From UBA1368 sp964563125 (GTDB lineage: Bacteria; Bacillota; Syntrophomonadia; Syntrophomonadales; Syntrophomonadaceae), in the NCBI GenBank assembly GCA_964563125.1, contig CAZLVY010000001.1, positions 26,752 through 90,751 of the forward strand: a DNA stretch of 64,000 bases, read 5' to 3'. Each line of letters begins with the position of its first letter. The stretch's first letter is position 1. Below, piece after piece: positions 8,698 to 17,978 of the stretch. The notes beneath the pieces are model-generated. The model was not told the DNA's origin. It was given only the letters and a program-made list of their open reading frames with translations, and searched no databases. The translations under genes and the position numbers were made by a program.

Positions 8698-9759
8698 TTA
8701 TTTACGTCTTAAGAATGGTGGTATTTCTATATCGTTTCTATCCAGATAAGGTGGGGGTGATTCGACTCCTTTAAGACGTGTATTTTCTTTTATAGGTTTA
8801 GCAGGATTATTAAAGCCGGTAGCTATAACCGTGACTCTAACTTCATCACCCAGACTTTCATCAATATTGGCGCCGAAAATAATATTAGCTTCCTCGTCGG
8901 CTGCAGTATGTATTATTTCTGCCGCCTCATTAATTTCAAACAAAGTCAGATCGCTGCCGCCGGTAATATTAAATAGAACTCCCTGGGCTCCTTCTATTGA
9001 AGTCTCCAGCAAAGGACTGGAAATTGCCAGGCGGGCTGCTTCTGCTGCTCGTCCTTCTCCACTGGCTCTGCCTATTCCCATTAATGCCGAGCCAGTATTT
9101 TGCATGATAGTTTGCACATCCGCAAAATCACAATTTATCAGACCAGGTACGGCAATTAAATCAGAAATTCCTTGCACGCCCTGGCGCAATATATCATCAG
9201 CAATCTTAAAAGCATCGTTAAATGCCGTATGTTTATCAACTACTTGCAATAAACGGTCATTAGGAATAGTTATAAGACTATCCACTTCTTCCCGTAATGT
9301 TTGAATACCTTGTTCTGCATTTAAATTCCTTTTTCGTCCTTCAAAAGAAAAGGGTTTGGTGACAACACCAACGGTAAGCGCCCCCAGCTCCTTAGCGATT
9401 TTAGCAATTATTGCTGCTCCTCCGGTACCAGTACCGCCTCCCATACCGGCAGTTACAAATATCATATCTGCGCCTTGCAGAGCTTTTCTAATCTCATCGG
9501 CATTTTCCTCAGCCGCTTTTCTCCCTACTTCCGGATCTGCACCTGCTCCTAAACCTTTAGTTAACTTTTCACCAGCTTGAATTTTTTTCTCAGCCTTGGA
9601 AAGAAATAATGCCTGTGCATCTGTATTTACTGCGATAAACTCTATTCCTTTGACACCAGCTTCAATCATTCTGTTTATAGCGTTGTTGCCGCCGCCCCCA
9701 ATACCAATCACCTTGATATCAGCAAACTGTTGCATATCAACATCAAAATCTAATGGCAT
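8698..9759 (-). CDS. ftsZ: Cell division protein FtsZ
   Basis: Tubulin-like GTPase that assembles the cytokinetic ring. Visible are the N-terminal nucleotide site (IKVIGIGGGGNNAINRMI), the signature loop GMGGGTGTGGAA near residue 105, the T7 loop region (NCDFADVQTIM), and the C-terminal conserved peptide IEIPPFLRR that binds FtsA. Its 353 residues are normal, with a short linker. ATG 9759 follows GGAGGAG. It is the last gene of the dcw operon, directly after ftsA; a terminator follows about 190 bp later. Confidence 0.98.
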   Translation of the reverse strand: MPLDFDVDMQQFADIKVIGIGGGGNNAINRMIEAGVKGIEFIAVNTDAQALFLSKAEKKIQAGEKLTKGLGAGADPEVGRKAAEENADEIRKALQGADMIFVTAGMGGGTGTGGAAIIAKIAKELGALTVGVVTKPFSFEGRKRNLNAEQGIQTLREEVDSLITIPNDRLLQVVDKHTAFNDAFKIADDILRQGVQGISDLIAVPGLINCDFADVQTIMQNTGSALMGIGRASGEGRAAEAARLAISSPLLETSIEGAQGVLFNITGGSDLTLFEINEAAEIIHTAADEEANIIFGANIDESLGDEVRVTVIATGFNNPAKPIKENTRLKGVESPPPYLDRNDIEIPPFLRRK

Positions 9760-9778
9760 TAATCAATCTCCTCCATCC

Positions 9779-11014
9779 CTATCTGAATAAGTCTTTTAAC
9801 CAAAATACTATTTTGTCAATAATTCCTGGTAATTGATGTTTTTCTTGATATTCCAACTCAATATATTGAGCTGCGTAAATAATTCCTCCCAAAACTGCTG
9901 CATTCTCGGGCTTATTAAAATCAACCAGTATACCTCTTAAATTTTCCGGGGTTCCTAAACGTACAGGTATATGTAAATAATTTTCAGTGAACTGAATTAT
10001 GCCTGTAAGACTAGCTCCCCCGCCGGTTAAAACAATACCCCCAAATATCCTGTCAAGACAACCAAAATGGTTAAGTTCAGCATATACCATTTCCATAATC
10101 TCAACAACCCTGGCTGATATAATATCTGCAATTACTTCCTGTGATACTTGTTTCAGCTCACGCCCCTGTATGTTACGAACATCTATCATTTTGTCATGTT
10201 CAGCCATTTCAGGGCTGGCTACCCCATTAATAATTTTTATCTTATCTGCTTCTTCTAATGAAGTGCGTAAAACAATAGCTAAATCTTTAGTTATGTATTC
10301 TCCTCCAACCGGTATTACTGAAGTATATAAAATGCTGCCTTTTTCGAAAAAAGAAATATTAGTAGTGCCAGCACCAATATCAACTAAAGCAACTCCCATC
10401 TCCCGTTCATTGGGAAGCAGGACTGCTTCTGAAGCCAAAAGCGGGTTATAAATAATGCCATCAAGATTTAGGTTAATCCGGGCAGAACTTCGTTTAATAT
10501 TTTGAATGGCTGCCAGAGCTGATAAAATGATCGCCACTTCACACTCGAGCCTGCTGCCCACCATTCCAACGGGATCTTTGACACCATCATAACCATCAAC
10601 AATATATTGCCTCTCAACAGTATGTACTATTGCTTTGTCAGGAGGCATTCCTATATTGCGGGCAGATTGCAGAACTCTTTCTTTGTCATCCTGCGTAATT
10701 TCATAACTGGGATTGCCTATTGCTACGACGGCATGATTATTAACTATTGATATATTAACACCGGAAAAACCAACTGAAGCGCTTAAAATTTCAATTCCAG
10801 TAAGTCTCTCTAAGTTATTTAAACATTCATCAATTGCTTTGGCAGTACTTTCAATGTCAACTATACTGCCTTTGCGCAAACCAAGTGATGGCACATGAGT
10901 TACACCGAGAATATTTATATCATGACCGGCAAGGACTTCAGCCAATGCTGCTTTTATGGTACTGGTGCCTATATCAAGATTTACGACTATATTTCTTCTA
11001 CTAATAAATCGCAC
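9779..11014 (-). CDS. ftsA: Cell division protein FtsA
   Basis: Actin-like membrane tether for FtsZ. ATPase-fold motifs are present: phosphate-1 NLDIGTSTIKAALAE, the 1C-type subdomain between them, phosphate-2 LVDIGAGTTNISFF near residue 205 and the adenosine motif GGIVLTGGGASLTGI near residue 325. The C-terminal end IIDKIVFWLKDLFR is an amphipathic helix suited to membrane attachment. 411 residues. GTG 11014 is the only standard start before the fold, yet its AAGGAG is only about one base away, so initiation there may be inefficient. Confidence 0.95.
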   Translation of the reverse strand: MRFISRRNIVVNLDIGTSTIKAALAEVLAGHDINILGVTHVPSLGLRKGSIVDIESTAKAIDECLNNLERLTGIEILSASVGFSGVNISIVNNHAVVAIGNPSYEITQDDKERVLQSARNIGMPPDKAIVHTVERQYIVDGYDGVKDPVGMVGSRLECEVAIILSALAAIQNIKRSSARINLNLDGIIYNPLLASEAVLLPNEREMGVALVDIGAGTTNISFFEKGSILYTSVIPVGGEYITKDLAIVLRTSLEEADKIKIINGVASPEMAEHDKMIDVRNIQGRELKQVSQEVIADIISARVVEIMEMVYAELNHFGCLDRIFGGIVLTGGGASLTGIIQFTENYLHIPVRLGTPENLRGILVDFNKPENAAVLGGIIYAAQYIELEYQEKHQLPGIIDKIVFWLKDLFR

Positions 11015-11086
11015 ACTCCTTAAATAAGCTTTACCTTTTTATACCACAAAGAGCTATATATTCCCTTTAATTAAATAAGATTTTAT

Positions 11087-11422
11087 TTAGAACTTTTTCA
11101 ATAGATATCGACGAATTATTGCTAAATTTTGAAATAATCTAACCCCGAAAACTACTACCGCTGCCAGATATAGTTCTACTCCCAGTCGGTCTCCAAGGTA
11201 GGCCAGACCACCAGCTAACAAGGTGTTAGTAATAAAGCCGGTAATAAATATAGTGTTATCGAATCCGTCTTCCATATAGGCTCTAATGCCTCCGAAAACA
11301 GAGTCTAAAGCTGCCAACACACCTATTGACATATATTTAGCGAAAACTAAGGGGAATAGTACCGGTATTTGAAATCCTATCAAGAGTCCCAGCATTAAAC
11401 AGAATAACACCAATAACCACAT
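11087..11422 (-). CDS. sbp: Small basic protein Sbp (DUF1290), membrane
   Basis: A 111-residue protein with three to four hydrophobic segments, beginning MWLLVLFCLMLGLLIG and ending with a basic tail (IRRYLLKKF). Proteins of this family (Bacillus Sbp) sit between divIB/ylxWX and ftsA in Firmicute dcw clusters; the role is not established. Here it lies 3 bp after the DUF881 gene, in the same place. Assignment rests on position, length and the conserved KYMSIGVLAALDSVFGGIRA stretch. Confidence 0.88.
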   Translation of the reverse strand: MWLLVLFCLMLGLLIGFQIPVLFPLVFAKYMSIGVLAALDSVFGGIRAYMEDGFDNTIFITGFITNTLLAGGLAYLGDRLGVELYLAAVVVFGVRLFQNLAIIRRYLLKKF

Positions 11423-11425
11423 AAT

Positions 11426-12148
11426 TTAATCCGCCTTTTCCTTTTGTTCAATTGGAGCGCCAAAAGTAAATTTAACCCGCCCATTATATGCTGGTATTTC
11501 TAATTTTTCTGCTTTTTGAATATTCACTGGAAAACCTAAAAGTTTCAATGATTCGAGATAGCCGTTCTTAATAAGCACTCCACTTTCTAACATATCCGGG
11601 TTCCCAATGGCTTTAATTGTAAATGGCGGTGCTATTTTATTCCAATTAACTAAAATAGTAGTGCCAGCACACCTGATTTCAGACATGGCAGCGATTCGTT
11701 CACCGTTGATAGAGATAGCTTCCGCTCCCGATGCTTTTAGTTCATTCACAATAATTAATAAATCCTGATCATGAATCAGATCGGAACTTACATTCTCTCC
11801 TGCTTGCAAGGTTCTATTACTATCATTTAAGGTTAATATAATACCTTTTCCTTCAACTGGAAGTAAAGTTGCATAAAGGTTAGCTTTCTGAATCTCTTCC
11901 TGCAAATCAGCCATAGCTTGGTCTGTTTTACGGGCATTATCAAGTTTTTCACGCAAAGATATAACTTCCTGCGCCAATGTATCTCTTTCTTCTGTTGCAT
12001 TATTCAAGGCCTGTGTTAATTCCTCTGTTCTGGCAGTACTAAGATTAGTATCAACGTAACGTTCGGTTGTTTTAAACTGTACCGCCAGCATTATGCCCAA
12101 TACTATACATACAATAGCAATAGAAAACTGGGCTCCTTTGCTTCTCAT
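11426..12148 (-). CDS. DUF881 family protein (YlxW/YlxX-like)
   Basis: A 240-residue protein with one N-terminal membrane helix (FSIAIVCIVLGIMLAV), a coiled-coil segment at about residues 35-90 (ALNNATEERDTLAQEV and following) and a conserved extracytoplasmic domain (GKGIILTLNDSNR, DLLIIVNELKASGAEAISING). This is the DUF881 layout; Bacillus has such genes (ylxW, ylxX) in the same division cluster, without a firmly assigned function. The membrane-coil architecture suggests an envelope role alongside FtsQ. Confidence 0.88.
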   Translation of the reverse strand: MRSKGAQFSIAIVCIVLGIMLAVQFKTTERYVDTNLSTARTEELTQALNNATEERDTLAQEVISLREKLDNARKTDQAMADLQEEIQKANLYATLLPVEGKGIILTLNDSNRTLQAGENVSSDLIHDQDLLIIVNELKASGAEAISINGERIAAMSEIRCAGTTILVNWNKIAPPFTIKAIGNPDMLESGVLIKNGYLESLKLLGFPVNIQKAEKLEIPAYNGRVKFTFGAPIEQKEKAD

Positions 12149-12168
12149 TTATAAATCACCTTCAACCC

Positions 12169-12909
12169 TTATTCTCCCATTTTTATAATTGGCTGACCTT
12201 TAAATCTAAGGTCAAAGTATTGCAAAACTTCATGGCCTTCATTTTGCAGGTCATCTTCTATTTTGATAAGTTGGACAAGAAAGGTGGCTTTCTCTTTTAT
12301 TCTTTCCATATTACCAAACCTGACTTCGGTTCCTCTTGTAGTATAGATTATCAGTTCTTCTTTTTGGCTCGAATAATGAAAGTCCGAAACATTTTTGCGG
12401 ACTTCCGTTGTCAGCTCGTCCCATACCTGTTTAACGAAATCTATACCCTTTGCCTGAACCTGTCGTCCCAGGTATACATGGTCGGGCATCTCATCTATAG
12501 TTACAATCGGGTAATCAAGTTGCTGAAGTTTGAATGTCTGATCAATACAAAATCCCTCATCATCAATAAATAAGAATTTATCCTCATATGGCATTATTGC
12601 CCATGTCACTCTTTCTGTAATGCTTACCTCTATTTCACGAGGAATATGCTTAATGATTGCAACCTTTTTCACCTTTGGATGCAAGGTGAAATCTTTAGCA
12701 TAAAGCTCAGAGTTAATTTTAAATATATTGGTGCCAAGAGTAATTTTAGATATGTCTTCCATTTCATCAACTGTCAAATTACTTAAACCTGTAAAGGTTA
12801 TTTTATCTAAATTAAAAAAGGCACTATTTAAAAACAGATAAATACAAACCAGTGCTATTGATAATACGAGAGAAATACGAAATAACTTACTAAAAAAGTT
12901 TTTTTTCAT
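12169..12909 (-). CDS. ftsQ: Cell division protein FtsQ/DivIB
   Basis: Bitopic divisome protein. The short cytoplasmic N-terminus (MKKNFFSKLFRIS) is followed by one membrane helix (residues ~12-32), a POTRA domain (FFNLDKITFTGLSNLTVDEM, KVKKVAIIKHIPREIEVSI) and a beta domain (FDLRFKGQPIIK). The longest frame starts 11 codons earlier, but TAGGAGAG lies correctly for ATG 12909; the result is 246 residues. It lies between murA and the DUF881 gene, as in many Clostridia. Confidence 0.92.
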   Translation of the reverse strand: MKKNFFSKLFRISLVLSIALVCIYLFLNSAFFNLDKITFTGLSNLTVDEMEDISKITLGTNIFKINSELYAKDFTLHPKVKKVAIIKHIPREIEVSITERVTWAIMPYEDKFLFIDDEGFCIDQTFKLQQLDYPIVTIDEMPDHVYLGRQVQAKGIDFVKQVWDELTTEVRKNVSDFHYSSQKEELIIYTTRGTEVRFGNMERIKEKATFLVQLIKIEDDLQNEGHEVLQYFDLRFKGQPIIKMGE

Positions 12910-12985
12910 ATAAACTCTCCTATCCCTGAAATACTGTGACAATTATAGCAAAAATATATATTAAAATCATTATTAAATAATGCTG

Positions 12986-14239
12986 CTAATTATTGCCTTT
13001 TTCGATATTGGCACCCAAATTTTTTAGTTTTAAATGAATATTATCGTAACCTCGTTCAACATGTTCAAGCCGACTTATGCGTGTTTCACCTTCAGCAAAC
13101 AATCCGGCTAGAATCAGTGCCGCTCCGGCACGCAAGTCAGTTGCCTCTACAGTGGCACCTGCTAAATGAGTTTTTCCTTTAATAATTGCTACTCTGCCCT
13201 CGATTTTTATGTCTGCGCCCATGCGTCTAAGTTCCTGGACATGCATAAAACGATTTTCGAATATAGTTTCAACCAGTATACTGGTACCCTTAACTACTGA
13301 TAGTAAAGCCATAAATTGGGGCTGCATATCAGTGGGGAATCCAGGATAAGGCATAGTCTTAACATCTGTCGAGCGCATTTTTTTATTGCCGACAATCCTT
13401 ATACCGGTGTTGGTGAGAATTATCTCCACCCCTATTTCTCTCAATTTAGCAATAGTGGGCTGGATATGCTCATGAACAACATTTTCAATATATACATCGC
13501 CTCTGGTAATAGCTGCTGCTGCCATGAAGGTACCTGCTTCAATGCGATCCGGTATTACAGTATGCTCAACTCCACCTAAGCGTGTAACTCCTTCAATACG
13601 TATGCTGTCTAATCCAGCACCTCTAATCTTAGCTCCCATACGATTGAGAAAGTTTTGTAAATCTATTATCTCCGGTTCACGCGCTGCATTACGAATAATA
13701 GTAGTTCCAGGTATTAGGGTTGCTGCCATGATAATATTTTCCGTTGCACCTACACTGGGGAAATCGAGCATTATTTCTTTACCCGCTGCATCAATTGCTG
13801 TACCTTGCATATAACCATATTCTTCGTTTATTTCGTAACCGAGATTACGAAATCCTTTTATATGCAAATCCATTGGTCGGGAACCAATAGCACACCCGCC
13901 AGGGTAAGCGACCCTTGCCTTGCCAAAACGTGCTAATAAAGCGCCCATGACCAGATTGGATGCTCTCATTTTGCGGGAAATATGCTCCGGTACTTCACAA
14001 GATTTTATGTCAGCACAATTAATTACTAAAACATCTTTATACCGATGAATTTTCGCTCCTAATACTTCCAATGCTTCAGACATTACTTTTATATCTTCTA
14101 AATCAGGTACACCGTTTAATATGATTTCGCCATAAGAAAGGAGACTGGCAGCCATTATTGGCAGTATAGCATTTTTAGAGCCACTTATTTTCACCTGTCC
14201 TTTTAGCGGAACACATCCCCTGATTAGCAAGCTATTCAA
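12986..14239 (-). CDS. murA: UDP-N-acetylglucosamine 1-carboxyvinyltransferase MurA
   Basis: Catalyses the first committed step of peptidoglycan synthesis, enolpyruvyl transfer from PEP to UDP-GlcNAc. Motifs include PLKGQVKISGSKNAILPIMAA at the N-terminus, the catalytic loop AYPGGCAIGSRPMDLH with the reactive Cys near residue 115, and PDRIEAGTFM. TTG 14239 follows GGAGGTG and gives 417 residues, the normal MurA length; the longer open frame overlaps murC and is not needed. The Cys in the loop predicts fosfomycin sensitivity at this target, by inference. Confidence 0.95.
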   Translation of the reverse strand: MNSLLIRGCVPLKGQVKISGSKNAILPIMAASLLSYGEIILNGVPDLEDIKVMSEALEVLGAKIHRYKDVLVINCADIKSCEVPEHISRKMRASNLVMGALLARFGKARVAYPGGCAIGSRPMDLHIKGFRNLGYEINEEYGYMQGTAIDAAGKEIMLDFPSVGATENIIMAATLIPGTTIIRNAAREPEIIDLQNFLNRMGAKIRGAGLDSIRIEGVTRLGGVEHTVIPDRIEAGTFMAAAAITRGDVYIENVVHEHIQPTIAKLREIGVEIILTNTGIRIVGNKKMRSTDVKTMPYPGFPTDMQPQFMALLSVVKGTSILVETIFENRFMHVQELRRMGADIKIEGRVAIIKGKTHLAGATVEATDLRAGAALILAGLFAEGETRISRLEHVERGYDNIHLKLKNLGANIEKGNN

Positions 14240-14273
14240 ATAAACACCTCCACGGTTATCAAAACTGTAAGAC

Positions 14274-15650
14274 TCAGCAATTAATTTTGTGGAGCAAATC
14301 TGGGCCCAGCTTCCATATGTCACCGGCACCCATAGTGATAATTAAATCATTTTCCTGCATATTTTCCATGAGGTAGGATTCTATATCTGTTACAGCAGGA
14401 ATATAATGAGCCGGTAAGCCTATATTCATAGCAGCATTATAAACTATTTCTCCCGTAACCCCGGCCAAAGGTTTTTCGCCTGCAGCATAAATTTCTGAAA
14501 TAATTACTTTATCTACTTTATTAAACGCTTCTCCCAACTGCTTTCCTAATAACTGGGTCCGCGAATACCTATGGGGTTGAAAAACCACAATAATACGTCC
14601 AGAGGGGTGATAATTTCTGGCCGCCTCAATTGTTGCCTTAATTTCAGTGGGATGATGGGCATAATCATCTACTATTATGACTTTATCATTAGCCCCAATC
14701 ACTTCAAATCTTCTGTTAGTACCAACATATTTCTTTATACCTGCGATTATCATGGCAAAAGGGAGCCTGCTTTCCCAGGCAATTGCTATGGCTGCCAGAG
14801 CATTAAGGGCATTATGTTTACCGGGCACCGATATTTCCACCAGGCCTAGATATTTTTTTTGATGGTAAACTTCGAAATGAGAACCGGTACCGGTTGTGAC
14901 CCAATCTTTTAAATAGTAATCACAATATTCATCTTCACCATAGAGAATTACCCTGGAATCAGTGTTATTTTTTATAAATTGGTTGTATTCATCACCGCCA
15001 TACAGCAGTGCAAAGCCCTGATGATCAACTTGATTAACAAATTGTCTGAAAGCATCCTTTATCTTATCAACTGATTTATAAAAATCCAGATGATCATCTT
15101 CAATATTAGTTATTACAGCTATATTGGGTTTTAGCTCCAGAAATGAAGCATCACTTTCGTCAGCCTCGACAACAAAAAAATCTCCTATTCCCAAATGGGC
15201 ATTAATATCGGTTCCCTGCAGTTGTCCTCCCACAATAAAGGAAGGATTTACTCCGCATTCTTTTAAGACAGTATAAACCATAGCTGTAGTGGTAGTCTTA
15301 CCGTGAGCACCTGCTATTGCAATACCGCGCTTGTCATTGACTAATTGGGCTAACATCTGCCCTCTTTTGAGAACCGGTATATGGTTCTTTACCGCCCATT
15401 TAATTTCTTCATTACCTAACGGCACAGCCGATGAATAAACAACCAGATCAATTCCTTCTTCCATATTTGAAGCGGAATGACCCTGATAAATACTTATTCC
15501 TAATTGCCGAAGGTTTTCCATAGTGCTGGAAAACTGTAAATCTGAGCCGCTGACCTTTATACCCTGTTCAAGTAATACTTTTGCAATACCGCTCATTCCT
15601 GCACCAGCTATTCCAACCATATGAATCCATTTTATCGATTTGGCGGTCAT
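14274..15650 (-). CDS. murC: UDP-N-acetylmuramate--L-alanine ligase MurC
   Basis: ATP-dependent addition of L-Ala to UDP-MurNAc. N-terminal Rossmann domain WIHMVGIAGAGMSGIAKVLL, central ATP-binding motif IAGAHGKTTTTAMVYTVL near residue 110, catalytic EADESDASFL and the C-terminal Mur-ligase domain (VDDYAHHPTEIKATI). 458 residues. ATG 15650 follows AAAGGAGATGA. Located between murG and murA; murB, which often follows murC in Firmicutes, is not in this cluster. Confidence 0.97.
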   Translation of the reverse strand: MTAKSIKWIHMVGIAGAGMSGIAKVLLEQGIKVSGSDLQFSSTMENLRQLGISIYQGHSASNMEEGIDLVVYSSAVPLGNEEIKWAVKNHIPVLKRGQMLAQLVNDKRGIAIAGAHGKTTTTAMVYTVLKECGVNPSFIVGGQLQGTDINAHLGIGDFFVVEADESDASFLELKPNIAVITNIEDDHLDFYKSVDKIKDAFRQFVNQVDHQGFALLYGGDEYNQFIKNNTDSRVILYGEDEYCDYYLKDWVTTGTGSHFEVYHQKKYLGLVEISVPGKHNALNALAAIAIAWESRLPFAMIIAGIKKYVGTNRRFEVIGANDKVIIVDDYAHHPTEIKATIEAARNYHPSGRIIVVFQPHRYSRTQLLGKQLGEAFNKVDKVIISEIYAAGEKPLAGVTGEIVYNAAMNIGLPAHYIPAVTDIESYLMENMQENDLIITMGAGDIWKLGPDLLHKINC

Positions 15651-15753
15651 TTTCTCATCTCCTTTTCGGGTCAGTTACAGTCTATAGTATGCATAATTAA
15701 TAAAAGTGGTTACACCATATGTATAGCCCGTCCATCTTTTATACATAACTAGG

Positions 15754-16842
15754 CTATAGCAGTATTATTTGCATAATTTTCTCTATTGCATCCGGCTTGG
15801 CTTCATTAAGCATATTTGCCCTCATTGTATTAAGTATATTTTTGTCATGACGGATCTTTTCAATCTTATCATATAAAGTATCCCCATCTAAAAACTCATC
15901 AATAACTATTTCAGCAGCATTTTTTGCGACCAATGCCCGGGCATTTTTTTCCTGATGATTATCTGCCGCATACGGGTAAGGTATTAAAATTGCCGGCAAT
16001 CCTAATATAGCAAGTTCGCTTATTGTACTGGCGCCGGCCCGGCATACAGCCAAGTCAGCCACTGCCAGTGCTTCTTCGATATTATACATGTAAGGATAGA
16101 TATTTATTTCGCCAGTGGTTGCTCCTGATTCATCAGCTATTTGCGCCATTATGTCATGATAGTTATCATCACCCGTGATCCAAATAATTTGCATATCGTC
16201 ATTTCGCATTCTTTTAATCATGTTCAACATGGCTTCATTTATGCTGGCAGCTCCCCGGCTGCCCCCAAAAGCAATTAAGGTAAAATGATCGCTTTTAATA
16301 TTTAACTTTCTCCTGGCTTCAGCTTTGTTTACCTGACTAATCTGCTTACGAACCGGTAAACCAGTAAGCGTTATCGATTTCGTTTCCAGATATTTAGCCG
16401 CTTCTTCAAAAGTCAGCAAAGTATGATCGACTTTTTTAGCCAGATGACGATTAGCCAGACCCGGTATAGCATTTTGTTCATGAATAATTGTTTTGCACCC
16501 TAAAATAGCAGCAATAAAAACAACCGGGAATGATACATATCCTCCGGTACCTATAACAATATCGGGTCCGAATTTACGTACCACATCCCAAGCCTGGAAG
16601 AAGCTTAATGGAAACTTAGCTACCGTTTTAGTGGCTTTTAACATTGAGGTTCTATCTAAACCACTTATATCAATAGTCTTAAAATCCAAGCCCGCTTTAG
16701 GTACTATGGAACTTTCCAGTCCCTTGACGGTACCTACATATAAAATTTCAACTTCCGGTACTCTTTCTTTGAGTTCGGAAGCTATAGCGAGGGCAGGATA
16801 AATATGTCCTCCTGTTCCTCCGCCGGTAAGAATTACTTTCAT
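15754..16842 (-). CDS. murG: Lipid II-forming GlcNAc transferase MurG
   Basis: GT28 membrane-associated glycosyltransferase that adds GlcNAc to lipid I. The N-terminal GGTGGHIYPALAIA loop, the IIHEQNAIPGLANR segment, the G-loop FGGSRGAASINEAM and the UDP-GlcNAc-binding CRAGASTISELAILGLPAILIPYPYAADNHQ are all present. ATG 16842 follows GGGGAGG, giving 362 residues; the longer frame simply overlaps the upstream ftsW. Ten bases separate it from ftsW. Confidence 0.97.
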   Translation of the reverse strand: MKVILTGGGTGGHIYPALAIASELKERVPEVEILYVGTVKGLESSIVPKAGLDFKTIDISGLDRTSMLKATKTVAKFPLSFFQAWDVVRKFGPDIVIGTGGYVSFPVVFIAAILGCKTIIHEQNAIPGLANRHLAKKVDHTLLTFEEAAKYLETKSITLTGLPVRKQISQVNKAEARRKLNIKSDHFTLIAFGGSRGAASINEAMLNMIKRMRNDDMQIIWITGDDNYHDIMAQIADESGATTGEINIYPYMYNIEEALAVADLAVCRAGASTISELAILGLPAILIPYPYAADNHQEKNARALVAKNAAEIVIDEFLDGDTLYDKIEKIRHDKNILNTMRANMLNEAKPDAIEKIMQIILL

Positions 16843-16852
16843 TGTTCCTCCC

Positions 16853-17953
16853 CTATCTATAATTGCTGTACCGGGATACATTTAATAGCAAACCTACTCC
16901 CGCTAAAGTAAACAAGAGTGATGTACCTCCATAACTTATGAAAGGTAAAGTGATACCCGTTACTGGCATTAACCCCGATACAACTGCTATGTTTATGGCT
17001 GCCTGCAGCACGACCATGATTGTAATACCTGCCGCTAAGAGGCCCCCATAAATATCAGGTACATTAAGGGCAATTTTAAATCCTCGCCAGGCAAAAAGTA
17101 AGAAGAGCGCTAAAACAATAAAGGCCCCAATAAAACCCAACTCTTCTCCCAGGATGGCATATACGAAATCCGTATATTGTTCGGGTAAATAAAAAAACTT
17201 CTGCCTGCTTCTGCCCAATCCCATACCAAACAACCCGCCTGAACCCAGAGCATATAATGACTGAATGGTCTGAAATCCTTCATCACTGGCATATTTCCAG
17301 GGGTCTAAAAAGGCATACCATCTTTCCATTCGATATGGAGCAACTGCGATTGCTGCTCCTAAAGCTGCTAATCCTGTCACAGCAATCATACCCAGATGTG
17401 CCATATTAGCACCCGCTATTAATATCATTAAGAAAAAAGTGCCGGCAATCGCAACTGATGTTCCTAAATCCGGCTGCAGCATAATTAGTCCGCAGACTAA
17501 GGCGAGTAATCCCAGATAAGGTAATACTCCTTCTTTGAAAGACCTTATTTTGTCCAGATTAATTGAAAGACTTCTCGCCAGAAACATTACCATAGCCAGT
17601 TTCGCTAATTCCGAGGGGGTAAATACAAATGGTGCCACTCCCAACCATCTGCTGGAACCTTTTATAACAATTCCCAGTGGGGTTAAAACTAATACAAGAC
17701 AAATTATTGATATTATAAGCAGCGGCAAAGCTAACTCTTTCAACTTGGCATAATTTATTTTCATGATGATAATCATAGCGAAAATGCCTAACAGAGCCCA
17801 TACTAATTGTCGCTTGAAATAGTAGTAGGCATCATCATAGTTGACACTGGATGTTACCGCACTGGAACTAAAAACCATCACCAGTCCAATGCCGATCAGG
17901 GCAAGAGTTGTAATAAACAGGATAAAGTCCGGAGGTCCTTTTTTAAGCCTCAC
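16853..17953 (-). CDS. ftsW: SEDS peptidoglycan polymerase FtsW/SpoVE
   Basis: Polytopic membrane glycosyltransferase of the SEDS family, about ten helices in 366 residues. It begins PPDFILFITTLALIGIGLVM and carries the conserved GSSRWLGV, QPDLGTS, GLGRSRQKFFYLPEQYTDFVY and PFISYGGTSLLFTLAGVG motifs. Being within the dcw cluster it could serve vegetative division (FtsW) or cortex synthesis (SpoVE); the neighbouring SpoVD-type PBP has the same ambiguity, and sequence alone does not separate the roles. GTG start after AAGGGGGAT. Confidence 0.93.
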   Translation of the reverse strand: MRLKKGPPDFILFITTLALIGIGLVMVFSSSAVTSSVNYDDAYYYFKRQLVWALLGIFAMIIIMKINYAKLKELALPLLIISIICLVLVLTPLGIVIKGSSRWLGVAPFVFTPSELAKLAMVMFLARSLSINLDKIRSFKEGVLPYLGLLALVCGLIMLQPDLGTSVAIAGTFFLMILIAGANMAHLGMIAVTGLAALGAAIAVAPYRMERWYAFLDPWKYASDEGFQTIQSLYALGSGGLFGMGLGRSRQKFFYLPEQYTDFVYAILGEELGFIGAFIVLALFLLFAWRGFKIALNVPDIYGGLLAAGITIMVVLQAAINIAVVSGLMPVTGITLPFISYGGTSLLFTLAGVGLLLNVSRYSNYR

Positions 17954-17978
17954 TTTTCTAAATCCCCCTTAATTAAAT